Origin: Pardosa pseudoannulata
Taxonomy: Eukaryota; Arthropoda; Arachnida; Araneae; Lycosidae
Direction of reading: 5' to 3'
Assembly: GCA_032207245.1 (NCBI GenBank)
Contig: CM063505.1
Coordinates: 175,197,700 to 175,261,699 of the forward strand
DNA length: 64,000 nt
Shown here: positions 50,119 through 61,210 of the stretch, piece by piece
How the letters are laid out: each line of letters starts with the position of its first letter
Position numbering within the stretch: position 1 is the first letter of the stretch
Position numbers and translations under genes: made by a program
The notes under the pieces: generated by a model
The model's database searches: none
What the model was told of the DNA's origin: nothing
What the model saw: only the letters and a program-made list of their open reading frames with translations

Positions 50119-51100
50119 TGTAACATAAAATACATTCTTCATTCAGTAAACACACTTCTTGCCACGATTCTCACAACAATATAATTCACATTTATAAAAC
50201 TACTTCGTATGTTAGATAACTTTACAGATGACTTAACCTTTCCGCAAGCACGTCTTTGAATTGAAGAGCTCAAATTTTACTACTAATTCGGTTTTTAATG
50301 CACTTTATTCCCCATATCACTGTTAGGACGTCTGAAAATTCATTTAACATCATAGGATGTACAAGCAGAAATTCACATAATAATTTTTATTTTTAATCGG
50401 GGTTTTGTGCTATGTGGTAGCTTGTTCGTAAAATTATCGATACGCGCATGACCATGGACAAAAATTCGGAAAATATTTTTCTCTATTATTTTGTAATTTT
50501 GTGTTAATAATTGGAGCATATTATTTAATTTGTATAAAGTCGAATCTATAATAATATAATGAATAAAAAGAAGGAAACATGGGGATTTGAGAGAGATAGC
50601 GATTTGAGTGAAGAAGATTTCTATTTTATTATTTAACTCTTATTTCTATATTTTAGAAATAAATTAAAATTAAAGCCCGTTTAAAATTAGTTTTTGAAAC
50701 CAGTAATTTATTTTCTTGACTTCTTTCCTAGAAGTAAATTTTCTTGCAGAAGTAAATAATTCGAAACCTACATTTTTTCCTTCCATGATGAATGTATTTT
50801 CCTTTTTTACTTGTAAATACTTGTTTTTAATGACTACTAAACTATCTTGGATTTCAAAATATAGCTGTTATAATTCTAAAAATTTCTCTAAATACACTCT
50901 TGCCTTTCTACATGGCTACAAGAATTTAAAAACAATTTACATTTATTTGAATTTGACAGTTTGTATTACAGGGTTAATTTTTTATTGTCTTAACAAATTT
51001 TTCATCAGTATTCATTCATGTTGGAGAATATGACGTGACTCATTTAGTTTCAGCCGAAAACGTATGCAATTTTTTTATTTTCAATGATTGTTCAACGTAT

Positions 51101-51327
51101 AATGGTTTGGTTTGAAGCGCTACGGTCTACTTTTTGCAACACGAGGGTTAATGAGACCGGAACCTACAGCTTAAAGCCGTGTACTACCTGTAACCAGCCA
51201 CTCACCCGAAGCCGGGTGAAGGGTGTTGAATTGCTGGTTCGGTCTGGCCGTCCGACAGCAATGCGTTACGCAGGGTCCAAGTAAGCATTAAGTCAAGCAA
51301 GCAAGCCCATAATATTTAAAATAACAA

Positions 51328-51401
<74 letters not shown>

Positions 51402-51824
51402 GTAGAAAATCTAGACTAATAAGAACAACTAATGGAGTTTACGAAAGTGCGGGTGATACTCCGCAGGATTCCTGCCCAGGTTAAAAGTCCTGTTGACCCG
51501 GTGTACTACATGAAACTTTCTGACATGAGAGCAGGTGTTTGAGAGGGAAGCAATATCTACACAGGGCAGTTGTGATGGCCATTCGTGAAGGGGTACTTTG
51601 ACCCTTGCGGTGTGGTATTAGATTAAATTCATGGCCGCACGATGGCGCCTTGGTTAGCGGTGAGCCAGTCAACCAGGCTCCCGTCCTTCCTTATCAGTAC
51701 CGGGTTTTTGATTAGGCACTGCTTAAATTCAGAACGGCTACGAACATTCATGCCACGGTGAGATTCAAACCCATGAACTCCGGCACCGAAGGTTAGCACC
51801 CTAACCATTTGGCCATCGTTCGGC
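51101..51824 (-). mobile_element. full-length tRNA-headed SINE with (CCAAA)n tail
   Basis: Flanked by a perfect 12-bp target duplication, TGTTCAACGTAT at 51089-51100 and 51825-51836. On the - strand it begins exactly at the duplication with a tRNA-like head: A box TGGCCAAATGG, B box GGTTTGAATCT. It continues through an unrelated body and an (AT)n tract, and ends TTCAAACCAAACCATT. The same 3' end occurs 5'-truncated at 61122-61210 and 63447-63524. Confidence 0.8.
51330..51398. repeat. (AT)n microsatellite inside the SINE
   Basis: About 68 bp of uninterrupted TA repeat between the two halves of the SINE body. It probably expanded after insertion. Confidence 0.9.
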
Positions 51825-52235
51825 TGTTCAACGTATTAAAAGGACCACAGTGGATCACCGTGATCAGCTCGTGTTTGCTTGTTCTCCTTTTTCTTTCGTT
51901 AAGTGTGCGGCAAGTTGTAGAGTGTAGAGATGTTTTAAAAGATATATCACTTATTAAAATGAGTTTCATTTATAATTAGACGAAGAAGACTTAAAGTCTG
52001 CTTCGTCTGATTTTCTGCATATTTAGCCAACAGATAAAATGGGTCGAGAGCACCGTAGTAATTATTCTTGCAAAATTGCTTGAGTTTTTTATAATATCAA
52101 TTGAAATTTTATTGTTCTGTGGCTGGAAATAAATAGCATAAGAAGATGGTTGAATATCAAGAAACCGCAAATTTTTCTTTCCAAAGCTGTTGGACTTTAA
52201 TTACTCTATTTGGAAGCAAGAAGTAAAGTGCTACT

Positions 52236-52985
52236 AATGGATAGAAGAACCTGGGTATTCATAGCAGGAAAGGCTAAACTATTAATGAAGGAAGCTACTA
52301 AAAAAGAAACAAAATAACATGAGTGGAGTAAGCAAAGGAAGTATATATCTATATATCAAGCTATAGAAAGGAAGTTTCAACCATTGATATCAGCTACTGA
52401 AAGTGGAGAAGACGCAAGGAATATTTTAAAAGACCATTTTGATCTTAAATCCCGAACTGACATGCCTTGTTCATGAATTTTTTTAATTGTGTTTCAAGGT
52501 AGATGAAGAAACTTTTGGAATATTCTGTAAACGGGTATCAAAGAAACAGCTTGAAATTGAAAATGCAGGATTTGAAATTGTAAATCGTTAATGTGTTTCC
52601 AAATGATTACAAGGCTTCCCACCGAATATGATAATTTAGTTCAAGCACTTTACCGACTAAAAGATGAAGGATTTACAATTAATGAGGTTGAAAAACTATT
52701 GATATCAGAAACAGGTTGAATACAACAGAAAGAAAAAGATGAGTATTCTAAAGTGGAAGGAGCTTATTCGTCAAAGGTGTTAAGGACTTCAGAACTGAAA
52801 ACAATAAAGGAAGAAAATCAATGCTGGACCAAAATAAGAGTGAACGTCAAAAAAAGAATCGCCAAAGAAAGCGTATCGACTGGGGCCATGTAAATTTTGC
52901 AATAAGCCTGGTCATGAAGACGGATGCTTTAAAAAGAACAGCCTGGATAAACCTAGATATTTCTACAACTAGTTAAGAACTGGAC
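52236..52985 (+). pseudogene. copia gag remnant
   Basis: Broken by stops and frameshifts. Recognisable parts are a copia-type gag core (AIERKFQPLISATESGEDA, RLKDEGFTINEVEKLL) and a zinc knuckle CKFCNKPGHEDGC (52885-52925) with one residue fewer than the usual CX2CX4HX4C. Not able to encode a working capsid. Confidence 0.65.
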
Positions 52986-54049
52986 AAAACGAGTTAAAAA
53001 CTGAAATATATGGTTTCAACTGATAGTGAGGCAGCTGAATTTTTCATCGATATTGCTGCTACTACCCACATTTGTACAAAAAAGAAACTTTCCGAAATTT
53101 TAGGACACTCCCCTATAGACGTTCTTGTTGGTGATAAAAACAGCTCATCTAAAGTTCTAGGCCTGACATGTCGAACTGATGATTCCAGATAAATCTGGTA
53201 ACGTAAACCTTACTTTCAAAAAACGTTTTATTTGATCCTAATATTAGAAAAAATTTAATATCTGGTGCTAATATATTGCTGATTATAAAGTTGTTTTAGC
53301 GAAAAATAGGATGATAATGCATACTCTTGATAACTCATATTTTCTTACAGTACCAAGAGAAAATAAATTGTATGAATAGTATATGTTTATGATCCTAAAT
53401 GGACTTTGCTATGTATAATAGTTTAAATATTTTGTTGGCTCATCGAAGGTTTTGTCATGTAAATGTCAATCTATAAAAAATAAATCGTAATATAAGCGTA
53501 AAAGGAACTGGTAACTTAAAGGTAAATTCTAAAAATGTGGAAAATTGTACAGTATGTGAACTGTTTAAATCCAAATGGGTTTCACTTAAAAGAAACTACA
53601 TTTATAAACGCTTTATTACACATAATTTGTAAAAACTACATAAGGATTTATGGAGGCGTACTCCTGTAAATTCTATAAGCAATTTTGTCGGTGATAGACG
53701 ATTATTCTAGAAAAGTTGATATAATTTTTAATTAAGGATAAATCTGAGGTATTTGATTATTTTAAATAATACTTAATTGGATCTGAAAGCGAATTAAATA
53801 AAAAAATGCAAAGTGTGTTCACATCGATAATGGCCTCACGTTTTGTGTCAGTAAATTTGAGAAACTATTAAGTGATTTGGAATAAGGATAGAGCGCACAT
53901 CGTTTTACATCCCTGAACAAAACGGTGAATGGTGCTGGGTCACTCTTGCAAAAAAGCGGATTAAAGCCAAGATTTTGCGCAGAATGCCTTAAAATTCTTG
54001 TTTATATAAGAAACGGCTGTGAGCACAAGTTAACTGATGGGTTAACACC

Positions 54050-54612
54050 TGTTAGCATAGCCGAGCGGTTTGCGATGTTTCTACTTCTGATTGTAAATTA
54101 TACCCTAGTCCTTTTGGCTATGACTTCGCATGGGTCTCTTATAAGGAGCAGGTATGGAGACGAAATGACCAGCTGTAGAGGATTAAACTTAACAATGTTG
54201 ATTTATTAAAACAAAAATAACATTTAAATAAATATTAAAAAGAATGCAGATGCAATCTATCGTCCAGAGAGGAGATCACTATTAGATCAACCTCCTTCCT
54301 CAGAAGTTCAGCCGGGAGTCCCCTCCCGTTTCTTCTTTTCCAAACAGGAAACCTCGGTTTTAGGGGAGATCGAAACCCCCCTCTTTGACCCTTGTCCTTG
54401 GGGTAGCCGAAACGCCCTTTGGCGCCCAGCCGACACTGTCACACAAAGCACAATTTCTTTTCTCTGTCGGTGCGTTGACAAAAACGACACATTGACACCT
54501 CTAATCGTCCGTGCATCAAAAAGACCATTACTGGTACAATACTGCCGTTTTCAATCGTTCAAAATAATATAAGTTCCCCCGACCACCGACAGAGGCGGAC
54601 GCGACTCTTACA
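54050..54612 (-). mobile_element. solo LTR, 563 bp, nested in copia integrase
   Basis: Ends TG...CA on both strands and is flanked by the 5-bp duplication ACACC (54045-54049 and 54613-54617). Polyadenylation-like text (TTTAATAAATCAAC) reads on the - strand, so that orientation is chosen. CG-rich interior; no internal coding. It is the product of LTR-LTR recombination of a retrotransposon of another family, probably gypsy-like by target-duplication length (inference). Confidence 0.75.
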
Positions 54613-54696
54613 ACACCCATTGAAATTCGGCCAGGTTACAAACCGTTATTTCGACATTTTAGTTTTGGGATTTGTAGCTTATGTACGCAATCCTAA

Positions 54697-55169
54697 CCTC
54701 TCTGGACCTCTCTGGAAGGATTGGCAACAGTACTTCCTGGGCCTAGCCCTCTAGTACTGGTTTTGCTATTATTGGCAGTGCATGAACCTAAGAGTATTAG
54801 TTGGCAGTAATATTGATAGGGAAGACTAAGATGGGGAGAAAAAACGCGAGAGAAAAATGCTTGAGTTTAGACTAGCAATGAAATTAGAAAGTGCATACAT
54901 TCAGGTGACAATTACTTATGATGCAACAAGAATCTCTAAATAGAGAACATCACTAGAACAAATTAATACAATTTTATTTTTATTTTTATTTTTATTTTTT
55001 TTCCACCGAGAAAAAAAAAACAGCCACATGCAAAAGATTGCAAGCAAGAACGGCAGAGACTTAGAGCGGATCCAAAATTGGTTTAAAGAACCAATAGAAT
55101 TTGATGGGAAGAACGTCCAATGGCAATCGTAGGATTTACACCCTCCGAAGTAGGAGCCCTGAGTACCGC
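54697..55169 (-). mobile_element. non-LTR insertion (SINE or 5'-truncated LINE), 473 bp, nested in copia
   Basis: Bounded by the 13-bp duplication TACGCAATCCTAA at 54684-54696 and 55170-55182. On the - strand it ends in two copies of the 10-mer CCAGAGAGGT, which could be its tail. Contains an (ATTTTT)n microsatellite near 54970-55000. No A/B boxes were seen at the other end. The copia frame reads on after it. Confidence 0.7.
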
Positions 55170-56849
55170 TACGCAATCCTAAAGTACAAAGAAATAAATT
55201 TGAACCTAGAGCTAAATTAGGAATATTGGTAGGATACGCTAAAAAACGGTAAGGTTCTAGAGTTTGGTTACCGAAAGAACGTAAAGTTGTTGAAGCAATT
55301 TATGTACTGATTGTCAAAAATAAAAATGGGGTTACGATTTTGTTCGGTAAAAACAGTAATGATAGTTATTTAAAGTTCCAAATGGATAGGATCGTTGAGT
55401 CTGAAGAATTATCAGAAATTAAATCTGAAATATTACCACTAAATATTTCAAATTGGAAAAGATTAGAATGTCCGCGAATTAAAAGTAAACTAATAGATGT
55501 ATATTATTCCCCTTAAAGTAGAGAAATACTTCGATCTTTGAATCATGTGAAAAATTCCTGGGAAAGAAATAAAAATTAATTTGAATCTAACAAATTTTCA
55601 TTTAAAGTAACTAACCAAACATCGAACTTAGAAACTAAAAATATGAGCGTTAGCGAGTTAAGTGATACAAGCTCAAGGAATTCCAGATTTTAATTCGGAT
55701 CAAGTAGACGCAACGGTTGTAGTTCGTAATCATAAAATGTATAATGTAGAGGTACCTAAGTAGTTTTGCCAATGCTCAATCTAGGCAGGATAAGGAAAAA
55801 TGAGGAAAAAGTTATGATAGTCGAATTAAAAATCACGATGGATATAAGCGTATGGGGAAATACTTGATCCTCCCCCTCAACCCAAAAGTAATTGGCAGTA
55901 AATGGGTTTATACAGTACAGAGGGATGATCGAAATAAAGTACAAGGCAAGACTTGTTGCACAAGGGTTTAAACTGACAGAGGGTATTGATTATAATGATA
56001 CATACTCACCAGTAGCAAACTTTTCAGTTTTAAAATTGTTATTTGTAATCTTAATTTCATTGTTACTCTGGCATATTGTACAACCTGATATAAAACCTGC
56101 TTTTTTATATGGAAATTGAAAAGAATGTATTTATATATAAACAACCGAAGTGTTATATTGCAGAAGGTATGGGGGATAAAGTGTGTTTACTTCATAAAAG
56201 TACGTGTGATCTGCACCAATGCGGTAGAGAATGGGATAATGAATTGCAAAGCATACTTGTATCATTAGGTTTAGAAAATGAAATAATTCTAACTGTGTAT
56301 ATAATGTTGAATCAGAATGTGGTTCTTTCTTTGTTTACGCAGATGATACTATTTTATTCGGTCAGATATTATGAGGTATGAAAAAATACTCTTAGCTAGA
56401 AATTGCCGATTTAGGTCCAATTAAATATTTTCTTGGAGTGAATTTTGATTGGATAAACGGTAAAATATACTTGCATTAGAACACGTATATTGAAAGATTC
56501 ATCAAAGGTGTGATAAACTACCTAAAAGTTCCGTTAATTTATTATTTAAGAATGGGTTGGGAACAATCTACCTTTTAAAATTAAAGAATCTGAAATAGAA
56601 GAAATAGCATGAAAAAATTTCCTTCGAACCTTAAATCGTTGTATGTCTTTTATTGCTAGTAGTAGATCGGACATTTCATTTGCTGTTGACACTGTCAAAA
56701 TTTTGTAACTGTTATACCTACAAACGTTGGTATAGTTTAGTAGATATTTTTAATTATATTTGTAATACTAAACATTATGATTAACATGTCAGGAATTGAC
56801 AATTTCTTTTCCTTTTTTTAGCATTTTCTTTCACAAACTGGGGTTGGAA

Positions 56850-57053
56850 CTTAACCTTTAGAAAGGACTGCATGTGAATCCCCGTGATCAGCCCTTATTT
56901 GCCTGTTTTCTCTTTTCTTTCGTTCTGTATGCTACAAATTGCACAGTGTGTGTGTTTCTCTCTCTGTATATATGTTTGTTGTTTAATAAAATGAGCTTTA
57001 TTTTTAATTCTACGTCTGCTTCTTCGTCTGATTTTCTACATATTCAGCCAACA
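56850..57053 (+). repeat. copia 3' LTR, terminal part
   Basis: Matches the 3' half of the 5' LTR: GTGATCAGC, then TTTTCTTTCGTT, AATAAAATGAGCTTTATTT and CTGCTTCTTCGTCTGATTTTC, ending TTCAGCCAACA. The LTRs have diverged clearly, so the element is old. Confidence 0.7.
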
Positions 57054-57114
57054 AATAATTTCCGTTATTTTTCGTACAAAAACGGTAATCCAAAAGCAGT
57101 CGTAAAAAATACAA

Positions 57115-57613
57115 CGTGTACGCACGCACACAGGCATTCACACACGTACATATGTATGTATGTAAGCACGCACGTATGTATGTACACACGCACGCATGTA
57201 TGTACGCATGCATGTGTGTATGTATGTACGCATGTGCTCACGCATGTACGTATGTATGTACGCATGTATTTATGTATGTATGTACGTATGTATGTACGCA
57301 TGTGCTCACGCATGTACGTATGTATGTACGCACGTATTTATGTATGTATGTACGTATGTATGTAGCACGTATTTATATATGTATGTACATATGTACTCAC
57401 TCATGTACGTATGTATGTATGTACGTATATACTCACTCATGTACGAACGCATGTACGTATGTATGTATGTACGCACGCACGCACGCATGTATGTATGTAT
57501 GTATGTACGCAAGCATGTATGTATGCATGTATGTATATACGCAAGCATGTATGTACGCAAGCATGTATGTATGCATGTATGTATGCATGTACGCACGCAT
57601 GTATGTATGTACA
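57115..57613. repeat. ATGT/ACGC compound microsatellite, about 500 bp
   Basis: Tetranucleotide steps ATGT, ACGT, ACGC and GCAT alternate for 500 bp. Because neither strand of the motif contains a stop codon, all frames stay open as Cys/Met/Tyr/Val/His/Thr repeats. These frames are artefacts, not genes. Confidence 0.9.
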
Positions 57614-57619
57614 AAATAT

Positions 57620-58430
57620 TAATAAAAAAAGATATACAAGTTTCTATTTTAATCCTTAAAATGGCATTTAAAGTTGTATTCATGTCTGTGCCAGAAAGGC
57701 GGCACCTTAAATATTCGGCATAAGCCCCAAAGTAAAAACATTTGAGGGGCAGACTTTCATCATACTATCATACTGAAAAATTTACGCCACGATTCCTGCT
57801 TATCTTTTATTTTCAATTTTTCTTTATAAATGTTTGATTTTATATAAGTGAACAGGTATTTGTTTCACTCAGAAACAAACTGTCATAATCATTTGAACTT
57901 AACTTCTCAGACTCCTTTCTTTTTTTGTGGGATCATTATAACAAGCAAGTGTTAGAACTTTTTTCCAATGCTGCTAAATATATTGCACCTATCCTCTATA
58001 GTTATATTATTTCTCTAAATGAAAAATTCAAGATTGTGATGTCAAGTGGAACATTAGATATTTTGTCTGAGTACGTTCAGTTGAGACAAAATATTCTGCA
58101 CACTTTTCTTTATGCGTTCTTTGATCATGTTAATATATTCCTGTTATCATTTAACTTTAAATTAGTAGTAATTATTTGTAGAATGATCGTAGTATAAAGG
58201 TAAAGACACCTTAATTTGTACATTCTTGATACGCAAAGACACTAAGAAATATTTTCATAAGTTTAAATTTTCGTTGGCAGCAATATACCACTTTATCTAA
58301 TGAGGAATTTGCACATGTGGGGGATTCGAACAACTTAGCATTTTTCTGATAATTCCAGACTCGTAAATTCCAAAAATGTTCTCTAAAATGTAAAAAGCTG
58401 GATCCATCATTTTAAAAATTAATTTTAAAG
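57620..58430. other. stretch without recognised features
   Basis: AT-rich. Open frames at 57925-58197 (+) and 58297-58482 (-) have no family signature. Confidence 0.5.
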
Positions 58431-58439
58431 TTAAGCGAA

Positions 58440-58570
58440 AATCACGTGACATCAAAACGCTCCGTGATTGTTGTGACGTCATCGTTCACGTTATCACAGC
58501 CATCTAAACACAAGGCCTGCGCGCTGATTTTTCAAAAACCGGTCACGTGATCTCTCAAAGGCGGTATTCT
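58440..58570. promoter_or_regulatory. CpG-rich, promoter-like block
   Basis: GC island in AT-rich DNA with two CACGTG E-boxes (58443-58448 and 58545 region) and the palindrome TGACGTCA at 58474-58481. The latter lies in an 18-bp sequence identical to two sites inside the palindrome at 62.05 and 62.57 kb. 58495-58522 is a near-perfect inverse of 60593-60620. Transcription from here is not shown. Confidence 0.4.
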
Positions 58571-60124
58571 ATTTATTCTGTCGATGCTTGTTGATTGCTT
58601 GCCTATTACTTCTTTTGAAAAAAAAACAAAGAAAGAAATTTATGGAAGTAAAATAATGTTTGCTTTTATATGTAAGGTAAGTAACAATTTTGCTACTGTT
58701 TCTCCTATTATTTTATGAGCTGTTTTCGAATTAAGTATATCATAAGAAGGATGGTAATTCTTAAGTTCGACACTTTAGAATGGTTCAAATGTTTTGTTAT
58801 TAGTATGTGCTTTGTATCATATTGTATATTATAACTGTCGTTTTAAAAATAAGTTTCATTTTATTGTTAGATCTCATTAAGGAGTTTATAATTATATAAT
58901 ACAACATTTAATATCCGTAAGTTAAATGTATTCTAAGTTATGTTAAAGTTTCGTTTTTGCTGTGTATTGCAACTTGGCTATTGTTGATAACTCACAAATT
59001 ACAATTTCTGTTTTATCCTAAAGGAAAACTATTTATTGTTACCACAATAAAAGATTAATGTATCCTTACTTCATTGATTTATAATGCGTTTTTTAAGGGG
59101 CTTTATTAATAAAAGCTGATGTACAACTTTTTTCACATACTACAATAGCAACTGGGAAATTTCTATGTAGAATAAATGTTATCTGCACTTTAAATTGTTT
59201 CTGATTTATCAACTTCATATTTTTTACGTCCTGAGCTCTTTTTCCAGATTTTCATATTAACTTTCTACAATTTAAAATTTTGAATGTCGAAGCGTAAAGA
59301 AGACATGTATGTAATAAAAATTAAACTACCAAAAGAAAATTTATAAATGTAAGAAAAAAAATTAATCTAAAGTGATCGACAGAAGCAATGCTTTTACACA
59401 TTTTTATTATAAAGATATAACCTTTATTCAATGCTGTACTATTTTATAACAGGTAAGTTCTCATATAACCTGTAGAAAAGTAGTTAAATAAACATGCTTA
59501 AAGTTTTTGAATAGATATGTCTAACAGCCTAAAGTAGAAAAATCCCATCTAAATAAAATTTGCCAGCTGTTATAATTATATAAATAAATTTTAATTCATA
59601 GATGCTTTATGTAGAGGAACTTAAAAAAAAACTGTATTTACACTTAAAGTTACATTTATGTATTCAGATATTTACAAATGTTTTATTAAAATATAACAGT
59701 AATTTTATAGCAAATGATAATCAACTCAGTCACTTAACCATATCTTAACAATGTAATAGATTATATAAATAGGTCTTCTAAATTTTGTTTGCATGATTAT
59801 TTACTTCACTTCAAAAATATAATTTTAACTATTTATAAAATATTTCTGAATAACTACTCTAAAAAAGTGACTGAAAAATATATTGAAGAAGTTAAGGAAA
59901 AAACCAATAAGAGAAAAATAAAAAAAAATTCTTAAATATTTCTTGTAACAATGTTTTTACTTTTTTTCTCTGTACACTATTGAATTATGTTTCATTGTTT
60001 ATGTAGTACAAATCAGTATCAGATGTTATACGTAAATAAAACTGTAAAAATTTTGCTTCAGCATAATATTTTTGTATGAGTTTGTGAAATTTGTCAGTGA
60101 TAAATTGTTCTATGATTTTATACT

Positions 60125-60208
60125 AAGGCAGTGTTTTTTAACACTGCCTTTAATATAATCCTTAAGGATTTTATTTATTTTAACTTTAATGTGATCCGTA
60201 AAGGATCA
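60125..60208. repeat. three consecutive short hairpins
   Basis: AAGGCAGTGTT/AACACTGCCTT (60125-60135, 60140-60150), the palindrome AATCCTTAAGGATT (60157-60170), and TGATCC/GGATCA (60192-60197, 60203-60208), all inside 84 bp. Function unknown. Confidence 0.6.
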
Positions 60209-60537
60209 TATTTTATGAATAAAGATTAAGACATTTTATTTCCATGTTACCATTTAATAAAATGTAAGTAAAAAGAAAAAAAAAGATGCCAGTTGTGTAA
60301 TTTTTTGCAAATGTAATTTCTTTGCTTAAAATTTTATTTATGTATCATATCTGTTTTCGTGTAGTGTATGAAATTATTTTGGTAACTAAAATTTAAATAT
60401 AAATTGACACACAAATAAAATATCTATAGCAAAATAATTTTCTACTACTAAATATTCAAGTTAGTGAAATAATTGAATATCCTTAGTTTATTTTTTGAAA
60501 AAAATATTTTGATGAGTAGTAAAAGGCATAACACAAT

Positions 60538-60640
60538 TTACTTGAGGATTATATGAGGGAAACCGCCTTCGGCCGCCGCCATTTTTTTAAGTGCGCAGGC
60601 CTTCTATATAGATGGCTGTGACGTTATCCAACATTTTCTT
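60538..60640 (-). promoter_or_regulatory. CpG-rich block with TISU/YY1-like start (AAAATGGCGGC)
   Basis: The - strand reads AAAATGGCGGCGGCCGAAGG, resembling the TISU/YY1 element at starts of short-leader genes, and opens a 14-residue frame (MAAAEGGFPHIILK). No good donor follows, so a first exon is only a possibility. The part 60593-60620 is an inverted copy of 58495-58522. Confidence 0.3.
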
Positions 60641-60780
60641 ATTGCTTGTAAACGCGCACTATCTTCCGATTTTGTTTTTGAAAGTTCTTGGAATTTTCTA
60701 GCTAGCAAAATTTATTTTTATTTAAACCTGAAGGTTTATTTTATCGATCTCGATAGCTTCATTATCTCAGTTTGTTATAA

Positions 60781-60916
60781 ATGACTGTTCTACCTGGATT
60801 TACCAAAGGACAGCCGGACAATCTCCCAAAATTGACATGATGTCAATGTTTTCGTTCTTAGGAAAAAAAAACCCGGATTTTATGGGGGCAGAAATACGGG
60901 GAATTAAAACCCAAAG
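60781..60916 (+). pseudogene. LPGFTKG first-exon-like unit, left arm (frameshifted)
   Basis: ATG, then TVLPGFTKGQPDNLPK, then a one-base loss and stop; donor GTATGT at 60917. With the right-arm copy this looks like the N-terminus of multi-copy invertebrate proteins that carry SWIM-type and YqaJ-like nuclease parts (LPxxD...FL...PD...AEIRGIKT). That family link is from memory and tentative. Confidence 0.45.
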
Positions 60917-61121
60917 GTATGTAAAATCATTCATATATATAACCAATTTTACTTAACATGTATTAATATTTTATTCATGCTATTCACAGCTATACTGTTT
61001 GTAGACATAGACAAGTCAAATAAATATACATATATCATATACACACACATTTGTAGTAGCATCGCTTTTTATAAATAGAGATGGATGTAATATTAAAATA
61101 AAAATTAGAGGAGGTATTTAT

Positions 61122-61210
61122 TGTGAGACGGGGAACTGGAGGTCCCGATCTCATTAGCCCTCGTGTTGCAAAATGTAGATCGTAGCGCTCCAAAACCAAA
61201 ACCAAACCAA
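61122..61210 (+). mobile_element. 5'-truncated SINE, left arm
   Basis: CATTAGCCCTCGTGTTGCAAA, then TAGATCGTAGCGCTCC and tail AAAACCAAAACCAAACCAA. Same 3' end as the full-length SINE at 51101-51824. Confidence 0.75.

Larger units (their letters stand above)
51019..52032 (+). repeat. copia 5' LTR, interrupted by a SINE
   Basis: The 3' half (51837-52032) aligns with 56850-57053. It contains a hairpin at 51978-52008 (AGACGAAG / CTTCGTCT with inner AGACTT / AAGTCT) that the 3' LTR does not keep. The SINE at 51101-51824 splits it. Confidence 0.65.
53010..56720 (+). pseudogene. copia pol remnant (protease, integrase, reverse transcriptase)
   Basis: In order: a protease-like FFIDIAATTHIC (53040-53078; the usual D-S-G is lost), GAG-pre-integrase His/Cys (LLAHRRFCHVNV near 53430, CTVC near 53545), an integrase core piece with FYIPEQNG (53905-53930), RT with KARLVAQGF and SPVA (55940-56020), and a YADD box at about 56334-56350. 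Many stops and shifts separate them. RNase H is nearly absent. It is interrupted by a solo LTR and a further insert; the reading frame resumes on either side of both. Confidence 0.75.
51019..57053 (+). mobile_element. Ty1/copia LTR retrotransposon, degenerate, with three nested insertions
   Basis: Two related LTR ends (left to 52032, right to 57053) both finish in TCAGCCAACA/TTAGCCAACA and share GTGATCAGC near their middle. Between them lie decayed gag, protease, integrase and RT stretches in copia order. Just inside the left LTR, GGGTCGAGAGC recalls the initiator-Met primer site of copia elements. Later insertions are at 51101-51824, 54050-54612 and 54697-55169. The RNase H part is mostly deleted. 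Outer limits are approximate: the left LTR start TGTTGGAGAATATG at 51019 is inferred. Confidence 0.8.

Noticed and set aside
53925..54209. 94-codon + strand frame as a host gene
   Set aside because: First half is copia integrase sequence; from 54050 it runs into the nested solo LTR.
56874..57723. Several overlapping open frames of 67-175 codons, both strands
   Set aside because: Products of the stop-free ATGT/ACGC repeat; pure Cys/Met/Tyr/Val/His/Thr repeats.
57925..58197. 90-codon + strand frame
   Set aside because: No recognisable motif or splice context; AT-rich chance frame.
58297..58482. 61-codon - strand frame overlapping the CpG-rich block
   Set aside because: Short, no domain, and its upstream part is better explained as regulatory sequence.
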